From assembly GCA_910589415.1 (NCBI GenBank), contig OU342633.1:38756210-38820209 (forward strand): DNA of 64,000 nucleotides. Reading direction: 5' to 3'. A model generated the notes under the pieces. It saw nothing but the letters and a program-made list of their open reading frames with translations, searched no databases and was not told the DNA's origin. The translations under genes and the position numbers were made by a program. Source of the DNA: Malachius bipustulatus. Lineage: Eukaryota > Arthropoda > Insecta > Coleoptera > Melyridae. Positions 9,793 to 20,857 of this stretch are shown here, in pieces (the first letter of the stretch is position 1; every line of letters starts with the position of its first letter).

Positions 9793-10983
9793 CAGGGTGT
9801 CCCAATATTCCATGGACATGGAGCAACCACAGATTACTGAGGTAAAAAAAAGTCGCTCTGACCAAACTTATCTCTATACCAAAGTGCTTCGTTTGTCCGT
9901 TAGAGGGCTTCAAAGTCTTTTGAAAATTTTAGTTTTTTTGAAATAGCTCAAAGTCGGCTGATTCCAATTCGATGAAATTTGGTAGGTAAATTTCTTATTA
10001 AAAGTACTAACTTCTGATGTACATGATAATTTGACGGAAACCCGGGAAGGGGTGAAACTACCCCTACCCTCCATTAAAATCGATCGTAATTGTTGATAGG
10101 GTAGAGGAACGCTGTTCATGTTTTTTTGTTTAAAAGATACATCATTTTAGCTCATTTTTGATCTCCTACAAAAATCTGTATCTCTCCGAGGTGCCATGTG
10201 ATAAAATAAATTAGTCGATGACAGCTAACCAAAATTTTATTTCATTCTTTTAATTTGAAATCGAATTTTCAATTGTCAGGTGATTATTTTATCTAATCTC
10301 ATAAAAGATGCTCGATGTGGGCGCCGGTTTGGACCCTAGAAAGTTCCATCCTGCGCAAAAAAATGATTTTAACTTTTCTTCGAACCTCGTCGTTTTGTAA
10401 ACTGTTTATGCGTTTGAAAAAAACCGTTTGCAAACACCTGAAAAAAAAAACCGAACCATACTAAACATCTTTTATGAGATTAGATCAAATAATCACCTGA
10501 CAATTGAAAATTTAATTTCAAATTAAAAGAGTGAAATAAAATTTTGGTTAGCTGTCATCGACTAATTTATTTTATCACATGGCACCTCGGAGAGATACAG
10601 ATTTTTGTAGGAGATCAAAAATGGGCTACAATGATGTATCTTTTAAACAAAAAAACATGAACAGCGTTCCTCTACCCTATCAACAATTACGATCGATTTT
10701 AATGGAGGGTAGGGGTAGTTTCACCCCTTCCCGGATTTCCGTCAAATTATCATGTACATCAGAAGTTAGTACTTTTAATAAGAAATTGACCTACCAAATT
10801 TCATCGAATTGGAATCAGCCGACTTTGAGCTATTTCAAAAAAACTAAAATTTTCAAAAGACTTTGAAGCCCTGTAACGGACAACCGAAGCACTTTGGTAT
10901 AGAGATAAGTTTGGTCAGAGCGACTTTTTTTTACCTCAGTAATCTGTGGTTGCTCCATGTCCATGGAATATTGGGACACCCTG
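9793..10983. mobile_element. Foldback element A (CAGGGTGTCCC ends)
   Basis: The two halves are inverted copies for about 500 bases or more. The left begins cagggtgtcccaatattcc and the right ends in its complement, ggaatattgggacaccctg. The arms meet around 10310-10480. TATA flanks both ends (9789-9792; 10984-10987), consistent with a TA target duplication. The identical protein sequences seen on opposite strands (MNSVPLPYQQL..., MDMEQPQITEVKK...) are only the mirror images of the arms. No transposase is encoded. Confidence 0.82.
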
Positions 10984-10987
10984 TATA

Positions 10988-11380
10988 TGTATAGTTTCAC
11001 GATCTGTATCAAAGCATGGAAAACAAAGTGCAAACCTAAAGTCTAAAAACCGAAAAACGAACTATCTCACCGGTAGAGTTGCTCATTGACGAATTTATGG
11101 AGGAAATCTATGATCGTATTGACTACCGAAGGTAATCGAGTTTGACGCTCATTTTAAACTGAGGTAGCTCATTTCAGAATATCGGAACAAATTCATAATT
11201 TCATACTTTTGAAACAACCAACGTGCCAGTCCATTTTCCAAGCTGTCATTTTTCCCATAATGGAGCGATCTAACGAAGTACATCGTGTGCAGCAACAACG
11301 CACCTTTGAATCGAGGTAAAACATTAAGCAGACGTCGTGTGAGCTATAGGCTTTAATGAGTGAAAAATTTATCAACTCAC
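10988..11380. other. Intron/intergenic stretch with one possible exon end
   Basis: On the minus strand an open stretch (NTIIDFLHKFVNEQLYR, about 11070-11125) runs into a gtgagat donor. No phase-compatible acceptor links it to exon 2 at 11381, so it is not called as an exon. Confidence 0.3.
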
Positions 11381-11533
11381 ATTGTAAGAATTTTGCTGTA
11401 ACTCTTTGACTGTGGCTTCAGAAAAAGTTTCAGAATTTTCCATCCACGCTGAAAAAGCCTCCCGAACATTATCATTCAGATTCCATTCCATAATCATTGC
11501 TTCATTGAAGGAAATGTTGAAGGCAAATTCAGT
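11381..11533 (-). CDS. Exon 2 of small secreted protein, right copy
   Basis: This is a 51-codon internal exon on the minus strand, between a strong acceptor (ttcattacag) and a gtgagt donor, open in phase 0 at both ends. It follows exon 1 (12244-12519) after a 710-bp intron, also in phase 0. The residues are acidic and polar with aromatic anchors (TEFAFNISFNEAM, MEWNLNDN, FSAWMENSETFSEA) and include no cysteine. The left copy preserves its start at 1-48 despite divergence, which supports it as a genuine exon. The family is not recognised. Confidence 0.6.
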
Positions 11534-12243
11534 CTGTAATGAAGAAAATGTAAGTTATAAAAAAAATTACTGCTAATAGTAAACTGAAAAGGGTCCGGTG
11601 CCACTTAGAAAAAGACAAATGATAATAATTATTGTGAAAGATTTTTTCTCTATTGGCAAATTAAATAAAAAAATCATTGTGTAGCTTGAATAAAATTTGA
11701 ATTTAAGCTTTTCAAGATTCAAAATATGAAAAGGTTCTTAACTATCCTCGCTCGGCACACAACTGCTATAGGGAGTGTGCATCGCTCGCCTATAGTAGCG
11801 CCACAACACAGCGGCTAGTGGAAACATTTCGACCATGTTTCCGAAATGGTAACCTTCCGCGGAGCGTATGCTTAGCACGCGGAATCCAGGTTAGTAATTA
11901 TTTCGCAGTCCGTTCCATGCAAAATAGTTAGTTTCTCTCAAATCTAATTTTTAACTTTTTTTTTTGTTAAAAATTTTTAATTGTTCTTTTAAAATGTATG
12001 TTTAAATAATAATTGTTTAAATAATTTTTTTTAAGTGAAAGTGGACCAAAGCACTACCCACAGCGTTTTCGTTCTAGAGCTGTGCCTCTCTGTACTTGTC
12101 TCTATAGCCTGTTCGGTAATATCTGTAGGATAGTAATAGGAATACCATGCATAGCTCCATCACTCTTGAGATTTGGCAAGAATGTCTACCCAGTTTACAG
12201 AATGAGCACAGAGTGAAGATAGTGAAGTTGAATGTGCACTTAC

Positions 12244-12519
12244 AAAATTGTTTTCGAAATTATTCACTTGTTCAATACAGCGGTCAACTCCTTTTAAAAC
12301 CTCCGTCAGGGACCAATTGAATAAAGTATTATTTGGGTTTTCGAATCTTCTTAAACGAACTTTGAAATCCCAACCCCGTGGATCTTGACAAGGATTGGAA
12401 TAAAAATCGTTGTCGTCACTCCTACACGGAAATACAATCACAATTAATATTACACCTAAAATAGCAGGGAGCATATTTTTTAAGAATTTCATTGCAAATA
12501 CACAAAATATAACTTTCAT
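12244..12519 (-). CDS. Exon 1 of small secreted protein, right copy
   Basis: This is a 92-codon first exon on the minus strand (ATG 12517-12519) ending at a GTAAGT donor. A hydrophobic leader of about 33 residues (MKVIFCVFAMKFLKN, then a Leu/Ile/Val core and PCRSDD) predicts secretion. The mature start contains NPCQDPRGWDFKV, NPNNTLFNWSLTEVLKGVDRC and EQVNNFENNF, with two cysteines. Compared with the left copy, most differences are conservative (FKNPNN/FENPNN, LDNFKNN/VNNFENN). This suggests that both copies were under coding constraint for at least part of their history. No known domain is recognised, so its role (for example an effector, venom or cuticle product) cannot be stated. Confidence 0.64.
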
Positions 12520-12780
12520 CTAAACTAAATGAACTTGTTTATAAGATCAAATTATATACGAGTAAATTGAATTTTATATATTTTTATAAAATGCATTAAG
12601 TCTAGCAAAATGAGTTTCGTTATTTTAAAATAATGCATTTTTTATTTTGCTTGACGTACTTAATGTTCATAAAAAATTAATTATGCAAAAAATGATATAA
12701 GATACGAAAATGTATGTCTTAATCATAGCATTTTATGTTCCTATTTCTCATTAGATTCGTTATTTTATGGGGTGGTCCTC
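12520..12780 (-). promoter_or_regulatory. Conserved 5' flank of the right gene copy
   Basis: This is homologous to 4334-4600 upstream of the left copy, with conserved AT-rich blocks including atatacgagtaaatt and tttatatatttttat. Similarity fades beyond about 12780, marking one edge of the duplicated segment. Confidence 0.4.
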
Positions 12781-12959
12781 CACAAAAAATATCAAAGAAA
12801 GTTATAAAATTTACTGTTTATTACCAGGTTACTCTTTATTAGATTATTTAACCAAGTCAATACTTTATTAAATAATTTTATGCAATTTAATTGCCTGCGT
12901 CAATATAACTCTGTGTCCAATCACTTTAATGTAGTAACTTTAATTGTTAGAAAGAGAGA

Positions 12960-13420
12960 TCTTCCTGCCCATTGATTCCCGAGGATAGAAATCATTTGAC
13001 TGTGCTAGCTCTTGCATCCTACCTCTTAGACAGAACACAGAATATTAAGTATGGAGGTTATACATCTAGAACATTCATTCTGACTTCGAGGGTGCCACAG
13101 GGCTCAAAATTGGGTCCCCTGCTCTTTTTTTTTTTGTTCATTAGCGATATAGTTTACGTCATCACTTCTGAGAAACTGATTTACGAAGACGACCTAAAGC
13201 TTTTCGGCTCTGTTAGCTCGCTGACGGACTGTGAGAGGTTGTAGCTTAATCTTGACCGCTTAGCTCTGTGGTGCAGAGAAAAAAAACTTTTTTCAAGCGT
13301 GCCTAAATGGGGTGTCATTACTTACTCCAAAAAACACTGTAATAACACTGATTTTGTTTATTCAATAGTCTTGCAGACTGCACTGTGTTCGGGACTTGGG
13401 TGTTGTGTTTGAGCAACGTA
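12960..13420 (+). pseudogene. Jockey-like RT fragment
   Basis: The translation shows SYLLDRTQ, TSRVPQGSKLGPLLF, FISDIV and YEDDLKLFGSVSSLTDCERL, then in a shifted frame LDRLALWCREKKLF and GVITYSKKH. This is the motif B-C region of a Jockey/BS-type LINE reverse transcriptase. The catalytic motif reads YEDD, not YADD, and frameshifts and stops follow. It is a short dead fragment joined directly to a different LINE relic at about 13425. Confidence 0.65.
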
Positions 13421-13424
13421 TCAT

Positions 13425-13616
13425 GGAAAACCTTAAACTGGAAGTAGAAACCAGTGGTTCGAGTCGATGGCAGACTAACCGACGAATATTGCATACAACG
13501 AGGCGTCAGACAGGGATGTATTCTATCCCTGCTCTTATTCAAAACCTACTCGAATATAACGTTGAAAACTGGCTTTTGAAGATAAAAACCCCGGAGTGAA
13601 CTGATTAATACAAGTC
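13425..13616 (+). pseudogene. RTE-like RT relic, left half
   Basis: In-frame pieces read VVRVDGRLTDEYCIQRGVRQ and GCILSLLLF, then TLKTGFEDKNPGV. This is the segment of RTE-clade reverse transcriptases that precedes the YADD box. The relic is interrupted at 13617 by the foldback element and resumes at 26242 with LYADGTVALC, exactly the next expected motif. The interruption itself shows that the foldback inserted into this LINE. Frameshifts make it non-functional. Confidence 0.62.
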
Positions 13617-14873
13617 TACAGGGTTACTGGTAACTGGATACATTCCTTTGGTGATCTGATAAAACAAGAGGTAGGGAGTAAATTAACCCCAACATGAACT
13701 ATACAAAACTCAATAGATTTTGAGATATTTCGATTTTCAACTTTTCTTAAAAAACTGGTTTCAAATGTCTTGAAATGTAACATTCAAAAAATCTACTTTA
13801 ACTTTTTGATTTTTTTTTTGCTGGAATACTTGTCCAATACTATGCTTCCTTCTGGAATAAAAAATATCCTAAGGTATTTCGATCGTGTGAAAATTTCAAA
13901 GAAAAACTTTCACAAACTATTTTTTTTAAATAAGATTTAAAAGTTTTTACAAGTTATTTTCGCAAAATTGTCAAGGCAACTTGCGTACAAATTGTTTTAA
14001 AAACTTTCTTATTGTAGTAGCTATATCTAACAAGGTACGAATCTTGTACAAGAATAACAGAATCTCCCCGCTATGTACCGTTACCGAGGAACAAATCCTT
14101 AAGTCGGGACGTTTTAAAAAAAATACGGCCCTGAACAGGGGTCTTAAAATTCTCGGATCCGGCCCATTTTCAATAGGTCGTATTTGGGGGTCGCGAGCTT
14201 CGTTCCTACCAAGTTTCGTCCCGATCGGTAAAACTTTAAGACACTTGAGTGGTTATTACTAGGCTATTCCCGAAAAATCCCGAAATTCCCGAAAAAATTA
14301 CACTTCCCGGGAACGGATCCCGCTCATTTTCAATGGGCATCGGGCCACGGTGCGCTTCTTCAATCGAGCCAAATTTCAACTTTCCCACATGAAAACTGAC
14401 GGCTCTAGAGTGTTTCCTAGCAAAGTCACAGACAGACAGACCGACAGACAGACATTTTTCGGGCACAAGAATACGTATACTTACGAAACTTCTGTGACTT
14501 TGCTAGGAAACACTCTAGAGCCGCCAGTTTTCATGTGGGAAAGTTGAAATTTGGCTCGATTGAAGAGGCGCACCGTGGCACGATGCCTATTGAAAATGAG
14601 CGGGATCCGTTCCCGGGAAGTGTCATTTTTTCGGGAATTTCGGGATTTTTCGGGAATAGCCTAGTAATAGCCACTCTAAGTGTCTGAAAGTTTTACCGAT
14701 CGGGACGAAACTGGGTAGGGACGAAGCTCGTCACCCCCAAATACGACCTATTGAAAATGGGCCGGATCCGAGAATTTTAAGACCCCCGTTCAGGGCCGTA
14801 TTTTTTTTAAAACGTCCCGACTTAAGGATTTGTTCCTCAGTAACGGTACATGGCGGGAAGATTCTGTTATTCT

Positions 14874-17638
14874 TGCAGCGTGCCTTGCACGCTACGTTTT
14901 CTTTTTCAAAATTTTAATTCTCGATTTGAAATATTTTTATAAAGTTCAGAAAAGTTATGATTGACTGTACATTTTCGCTGATGTAGGAGGCTGTATTAGG
15001 CAAAGATCACGAACGAACACCTGGCAGCTATTAAGAAATTCTTGCTTTTGTTATTTAAGTAAGACGTAGAAAACATGTCTGGTCGATTTTCTGTCCCGGT
15101 TCTGGGTTTTCGGAGTTTGAAAAGTATATCATCTTATGCGAATTAAGTTTCCGCGTCTAATGAGACCACTCTCATCTTGCTACTCTAGATTTCCGATTAG
15201 TTATCCAGATAAAACCTAAAAGATTATTTCTTTGGGTGTGGGTTAAAAAACAGGAAAAGATAGTTGAGAAGACCCATAAAGAAACATAAACAACTTGCGT
15301 TTCGTTCTGAGACACGACAAGCCTCGGAGATATGCGGATTCACGATTGTGAAATTTAAGTTTGAATAGAGGGAGAACTGGAGCGGTTGGTCGTACTGTCG
15401 AGAGTGTGCTGACGTATATGGTGAAAGATCCGACACCGTCGCGTGCGAGTTTTAAGTGTTGCATACTGTCAATGATGAGATTTGGAGTTGAAAGTGGGTC
15501 AACATTTTCGGTTAGACGGTAGTTGGGGCGCATGAGTAGCGTCACCCCAGAAAATTATAAGTAAGGGTAGAGGACGCGTTAGGTTCATTTTTGGGTCTTA
15601 ATTCGGGAGATCATGTAGCTTGTCTACAAGTTCGTAAATTAGTATTAGTCCCTTGTGTAAGCACACATAGATATTATTATGGTGAAGTTGTTTCCGTGAA
15701 AGATGCAGTCTTACGTGAGTAATCTTTTGAATTTAATTTTGGTCATTATAACTAATGTTCGCTTTCTTGTCTTTACAGACAAGGGACGTAGTCTTGGACT
15801 TACTTACTACTTAGTTTTGAACGTAGTTTTGGAACGTAGTTTTGGGATGTAGTTTTGGACAAAGTTTTGGGACGTAGTTTTGAACGTAGTTTTGAACTTT
15901 AGTTTTGATTTACTTTTGAGCTTCAAGTTCTAGAGTGTTAGATTCCAACTTCTAGTTTCAATTTTTTAACTACTAATTTCCGATTTCCAGTTTTTGATTT
16001 CGAACTTTGAATTTCTAAGTTTTAACTTTTGATTCCTGAATGTTAATTTCGAACTTCTAGTTTCTGAGTTTTGAGTTCCAACTTTCAAATTTCTGATTCA
16101 CATGAAAGTTTACATAAAGATTCGATCATGTGGAGGCTTAGGTAGGTACCTACCTAGGTAGGTATACTAACCTGTGTGAAGGGTGATATTTGAAGAAGCT
16201 TGGAGAAATAAAGAAGAGTGGTGGAGTTTAGTTTGGAGGCATGGAAGGTTTCATCAGGCAGAGGTTCTAGCGCTTTTATATTTGGTCGTCCCAAGGTAGC
16301 AGGGGGAGCAGTCCAGCTCATCCGGAACCTGGAGCACCAACCAAGGGGTGCTAACACCAGTGCAAAGGCAGTTCCAGCAACCATGCCGGCCTAGTCTTTG
16401 ATCATCGCGCTTAGGTTAGAGGAACCTTAGTTCGTCAGTTTTTGAGATGGAGTTTTGAATAATAAGGTATGTCTTTATGAGTGAATAAACTTTTGCTATT
16501 TTCCGACAATCCAGAAAATTAAATAAATTCAAGTACAGTGTTTAATTGATTTCATCACCTATGACTTTCTAAGTGAAACTGATTTGTGGTAATATGTTAT
16601 GAACTTTTATTGTGGTCAACAAGTGACTAATGTAATGGTTATGTGTAAAAATAATTTATTAAATTTATCGTGTGTGTTTAGGATTTTGAGTTAGAGATGA
16701 TCATTTTGCAAATTAAATTTTGAATTTCAGATTTTGTAGGTAGATACCGATTTTTATATTGAAACTTTTGCTTAAGATAAATTTAAATTTTTGATAAATA
16801 ATCTCTGATCTAACTCCGAGTTCTATTCAGAATCATACCTATGTGTTATAGTTTAGAAATTGTTTAATAGAATTTGAGCTTTGGAAATTTTTATCTGAAC
16901 TATTGAAATGATATAGGTACCTATCTTGAATTTTAATCATGTAAGTTTGATATCATTGGTAATAAGGTAATATTTATGTTTGAATATTTGAGTCAGGATT
17001 ACTGATTTTAATTATTAAATTGATTGTTGATATGTAAGATCTATTGGTGATTGCCAGTCTATTGTACTGATGATGAAATTGATTTTAATAAATCTTTGTA
17101 TTCAAATTCAACAATTTTAGAGTTTTGAGAATCAACCCTCCTCATGTTCTTTTAAATCATTTATTCAATAAGTAGAATAACATCAAGAATAAGGTGATAT
17201 ATTCTGGTATATTTTGGTGAGGTTTATCATCTTTTTGTTATTGTTTGTAAAATTGTTAGGAGTTACTACGGGTCCAGTCTGGTTCGGTGAATGCTGGATT
17301 TTCCAGAGGAAGGCCACATTTATCTGTCCCGGGCTGGATAATCACAACGAACATTTTGATTAAGTTTGGTTTTGATTTGATACTTTGGAAATTTAGACGA
17401 TCACTTTTCAAAATTTAAAGTTTATTTTTGTTTCGACATTTAGAATATTTGGGTGGGGCATTCCAAATTTGATATGTTCCACTCGACAGGCCAATGTGGC
17501 TAATGTTACAAATTTGCCTAGTCACATTGAGATCTGTCAATAGCCACCTCCTTCCTTTCGGGGTTAAGGTAAGTGAATTATTATTTTTTTATTGTTCAAC
17601 TTTTTGAGTGGGAGTAAGCGAGGGGGAGGAAGGCTCCA
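14874..17638 (+). repeat. 5' LTR
   Basis: The 2765-bp LTR starts tgcagcgtgccttgcacgc, a small inverted repeat, and ends ggctcca. It contains possible AATAAA signals (about 16484, 16520 and 17088), a run of acgtagttttg tandem units near 15810-15900, and an ACCTACCT/AGGTAGGT palindromic block near 16141-16163. The only difference from the 3' LTR that I noticed is G at 16495 versus T at 24659. No PBS beginning TGG is obvious just after it; the nearest candidate is ggtgcgtgaccagg at 17642. Minus-strand ORFs of 76 and 100 codons recur in both LTRs only because the LTRs are duplicates. Confidence 0.9.
15715..15778 (+). other. Possible 64-bp intron in the LTR
   Basis: A donor-like cttac|gtgagt is followed 64 bases later by a pyrimidine-rich acceptor ttcttgtctttacag. 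Short introns of this size are common in insects. The same pair exists in the 3' LTR at 23879-23942. If transcripts start upstream in the LTR, the leader could be spliced. This is inferred from splice consensus only. Confidence 0.35.
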
Positions 17639-18193
17639 AGCGGTGCGTGACCAGGATAAATCAATCTCCTTATTCTTTTTTCGAAAACTTTCTCAAACTT
17701 TGAGAAGAATTAATGAACATGAGGTGTTGGTGTTTTAATAATTTTTGAGAGAAAAACTTTTTCAAAATTTAGACAAGTAAAGACAAATACCTTTCTTAGT
17801 TGCGTAAAGTTTACAGATGGACTAAAACCAAAAGGTAAGGTTTGAAATTTTCAACGAAGGACTTCGAGGGAATTCAGACCTGTGGTATTTGAGTCCGTGT
17901 TGTTTTCTTTTTGACGTTTCAGCTTTTTAGGTTCCAGCCAAGACGGTGTGGTAAACCTGAAGATGTGGTTTTCGAGTTCGATAATTTTTTAATTTTTCAG
18001 CTTAGGTGGAGTTACAGATAGAATCAGCAACAATCTGATTTTTGAATTTTGGTTTTGGATAATTCTGTTAGGTCAGGTCAAGTCAACTAAGAAAAGAAAC
18101 GGGATTTTCGTTTTCTTTGTTTCAGGTGGAGTTGGTTGAAAAGTCTTGTTTGAGAATTTTGAGGTAAAAATTCTTTTGAGATAAATAGTGAAA
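17639..18193 (+). other. Untranslated leader between 5' LTR and gag
   Basis: These 555 bp contain no ORF of note. Repeated tttcag(c/g)-type motifs and ggtggagtt phrases occur. The primer-binding site should lie at its start, but no convincing tRNA-complementary TGG sequence is seen. Confidence 0.5.
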
Positions 18194-19084
18194 ATGGATT
18201 TTATTGAGGAAAATACTACAGTCGGTTTTGAGGTCGTTGATCTCAAGGTAGATGAGATTAAGTATGAAATTTTATTAAGAGGAGAAGTTCCACATTGGAA
18301 CGGAAATTATAGGCGGACCCAATTAAGTCAACTTTTGAGAATAAATGGAGGAGTCACTGTGACTATCTCTCCTTTCGATTTTAATGAGGATTTGAGTCAA
18401 GTTTTGGATTCTATTTTGGATATGACTGAAATATTACACGATGAGGTAATTATTTCCCCTCAGTCTAATGTAGCTAGGAGATTTTCTTCGAGGTTAGCTC
18501 ATTTGTTAGGAAGGATAGATAGGATGAAGGTCATATCTGATGTTCAGACTGCTAGTCGAGATCAGGTTAGAGCAGATGCTCTGCGACTGCGAGACGATTT
18601 TAAGAAAAAAATTGTCGGTGAGGTAGTCAGTTCGAGAACAGAAATCCCACAAAGATCGCAGGCCTCTCTTTTAGATCAAGCATTTGATAGGTTATCATGT
18701 CATAATGCTTCAACTACTCATGAAGGTAATCTTCATACGGTTTCGAGAGTCCCTTCGAATCTTCCAGAAGATCTATCGTTAAGAAGGTTAGGCTTAAGAA
18801 GCCATAACACCAATCCGTTTTTAGATTGTGACCAGGTACCCTTTGATTATGATAATCAGGCACATTCGAGCAGTTTTGTACCCCCAGTGAGAAATCCATC
18901 ACCCACTTTCTCACAGTTTAGTCTCAATTCTCAAGTTCCATCCATCCAGTTAGTAGCGCCTATAGATAAGGTCATCCCGGTGTATAAATGGGGATTATGT
19001 TTTACTGGTAAGGAAAAGGGAATTGAAGTTATAAAATTTTTGGAAAGGGTGCTTTTACGTCTTTTTCCGCCCTGCACCGTCTAA
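18194..19084 (+). CDS. gag: Truncated gag-like protein of the LTR element
   Basis: This ORF of 296 codons starts at ATG 18194 (MDFIEENTTVGFEVVDL). The N-terminal region (residues 1-160) is polar and helical. A serine- and proline-rich linker follows (about 165-255), then the motif VIPVYKWGLCFTGK and VIKFLERV at about 267-290. That motif marks the beginning of the capsid-like domain in many insect Ty3/gypsy Gag proteins. The frame then runs into LLRLFPPCTV and stops. So the capsid domain is cut off almost at its start, and no zinc knuckle is present. The break coincides with the first copy of a recurring 46-bp motif (19058). The product, if made, could not form a normal capsid alone. Confidence 0.65.
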   Translation: MDFIEENTTVGFEVVDLKVDEIKYEILLRGEVPHWNGNYRRTQLSQLLRINGGVTVTISPFDFNEDLSQVLDSILDMTEILHDEVIISPQSNVARRFSSRLAHLLGRIDRMKVISDVQTASRDQVRADALRLRDDFKKKIVGEVVSSRTEIPQRSQASLLDQAFDRLSCHNASTTHEGNLHTVSRVPSNLPEDLSLRRLGLRSHNTNPFLDCDQVPFDYDNQAHSSSFVPPVRNPSPTFSQFSLNSQVPSIQLVAPIDKVIPVYKWGLCFTGKEKGIEVIKFLERVLLRLFPPCTV

Positions 19085-19254
19085 AGCGAAAACTGACAGT
19101 CCTTTTTTAGGACAATATAATGAGCTTATCCTTTAACAACAATCTTGGATAATGCTTCTTTGGTTTAGAGGGTTCTTTTTCGTCCTTTTCCGCCCTGCAC
19201 CGTCTAAAGCGAAAACTGACAGTCTTTTTTTTAGAGCAATATAATGAGCTTATT
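19058..19254 (+). repeat. Two copies of a hairpin-containing motif at the internal deletion
   Basis: The block cgtc(c)ttttccgccctgc, accgtctaaagcgaaaac, tgacagtc, then taatgagctta starts at 19058 and again at 19181, 123 bp apart. In the first copy the following agtccttttttaggac can fold on itself. Two more copies lie at about 21084-21120 and 21136-21190. They border the join between gag and integrase remnants, where the missing pol genes should be. Confidence 0.7.
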
Positions 19255-19708
19255 CTTTTTTGGTTTTTGGACATTATACGGGTGTATATCGTGTGTTCCC
19301 GTGAATGGTAGTTTTTATAAGGATGTTGATTATAGTTCTTTTGACCCCGTCGATTTTTCCAATCGACTTAAATGGCAGTCCGAAGTGAGCAAAGTTCCTA
19401 AACTTTATCCCCAAATCCAGGAGAAAATTAGAAAATCTTTTGAGAAAAATATTAAGAGGTATAACCTTCGTAGGCGAGAGGTTAATTATCAAGAAGGTGA
19501 TAAAGTGTGGAAGAAAAACTTCGTTCTTTCCAAAGCGGTCGATAAGTTTTCTAAGAAATTAGCTCCGAAATATGTCCCGGCTATGATAAAGAAAATTAAA
19601 GGTACTGGTAAGGTTGTTGTTCTTTCAGATCTGTCAGGAAAAATCCTGGGAGATTTTCACGTAAGTGATATTAAACCATTTGTTGAGATTCAGAATAGCC
19701 AGTGTTAG
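19244..19708 (+). pseudogene. pol: C-terminal remnant of integrase (pol) in the LTR element
   Basis: This 154-codon ORF matches the C-terminal end of Ty3/gypsy integrase. It shows IRKSFEKNIKRYNLRRREV, then YQEGDKVWKKNF, VDKFSKKLAPKYVPAMIKK and a final LSGKILGDFHVSDIKPF, the usual chromatin/DNA-binding tail preceding the end of pol. The first about 20 residues (MSLFFFGFWTLY) come from the flanking repeat and are not integrase. The zinc-binding HHCC domain and the DDE catalytic core are missing, as are protease, RT and RNase H. It cannot integrate DNA by itself. The preserved frame suggests recent loss. Confidence 0.68.
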
Positions 19709-20688
19709 TGTAGAGCGCGCTTTAGGGGTGACCTAGTTGTGTTGTATTCAAGTTGGCGCCCCTAGTGTAAAGCTCCGTTCACACGCAAAGGCAGTATACA
19801 TCCTGTTTGTTGGTAGTTTGAGAATTTAGAAAGAATTCGTTTAGTGTGTCAATAGTGAGTTTTTTCAGTAAATTTAGTTACGGTTTTGGAGAAAAAGTAA
19901 AGGTTGTTTAGAGTCAGGAGTTTTCGTAGAGGTTGAGTCGAGTTTAGAGAAAATCCTTTTATAGGTACTTAGGTTAAAATAATTTGAGACTGGTGATGTT
20001 AGCGTACAAATTAAATAAATTTAGCTAACCTACCAGTAATTGTTGTTGAGGTAGAGGTTGAGTTACATTTTAGTCATGGCCAGACTAATTTGTAAAATAT
20101 TTTTAAACGGTCGCGTTAGAGCCCCATGCAAATAAGTGAGCTACGTGACTAGGCGTTGGGTTGAGTTGATTTAGGTGAGTTCTTAATTGAAAATTTCGAG
20201 TTTTGTTAGAGTTGATAATTGGCATAATCTAAATATAAATCTGAGCTGTTATCATCCTAACAGTAACTTTCAGGAACGATCCGTTGAGTAGAGTTGAGAA
20301 TTGAGGTAGTTATAATATTTTTAGGTTGAGATTTTGAAGAAAAAGCTCCTGATGATAAAAATCTTTTCCATTCCTTTGATTAAGGTTAAGTCGAGTCAAT
20401 ATTTTTAGCTAGAGTTTGAGATTCAATAAGTACAGTTAGTTGAAATTTAAGAATTCTTTCAGTTGACACATTATCTTGAATATCTTTAATGGTGTTTAAT
20501 TTTAGCGGAACAACATTAACCGGGTGGTTAACAAGTTATGATTGGAAATTAACTATACAGATTTTGACAAGAAACTTTGAAGTTTTAGAAGTCTCTTCAT
20601 TTGTAAGAACTTTTCAAGTTTGTTCTTTTGAGAACATTTGAGTGGTGTGACAGTCAAGGATAAGGTCTTTTTCGAAAATTTTCTTTTT

Positions 20689-20857
20689 GAAAATTTTCAT
20701 TCTTGTAATTGAGATAGAGTTCGTTGGTAGGTAAAACCACATATAGGTCCAACGATTGAGATTTGATTTTCTCTTTGAAAATTTTATTCTTTGAGATAGA
20801 GTTCGTTGGTAAGTAAAACCACATATAGGTCCAATGATTGAGATTTGGTTTCTCGTT
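20689..20857 (+). repeat. Two tandem units of about 85 bp
   Basis: Each unit carries gagatagagttcgttggta, then gtaaaaccacatataggtcc and gattgagatttg, preceded by gaaaatttt. The second unit starts near 20777. A start of a third unit (gaaaaattttctttag) follows. Confidence 0.7.

Noticed and set aside
9910..11033. Similar 67-97 codon proteins on opposite strands
   Set aside because: They are mirror images of the arms of foldback A, not genes.
10990..11140. Additional exon of the right secreted gene (IIDFLHKFVNEQ region)
   Set aside because: The open frame and a gtgaga donor exist, but no acceptor in the phase left by exon 2 was found, and the downstream phase does not fit the exon at 7894-8006.
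15224..16384. Minus-strand ORFs of 70-100 codons repeated at 23388-24548
   Set aside because: They are duplicated only because they lie in the two LTRs, overlap one another in different frames and show no domain.
18188..18193. GTG start two codons upstream of the gag ATG
   Set aside because: Eukaryotic initiation at ATG 18194 is the simpler choice. The GTG extension is only an artefact of allowing alternative starts.
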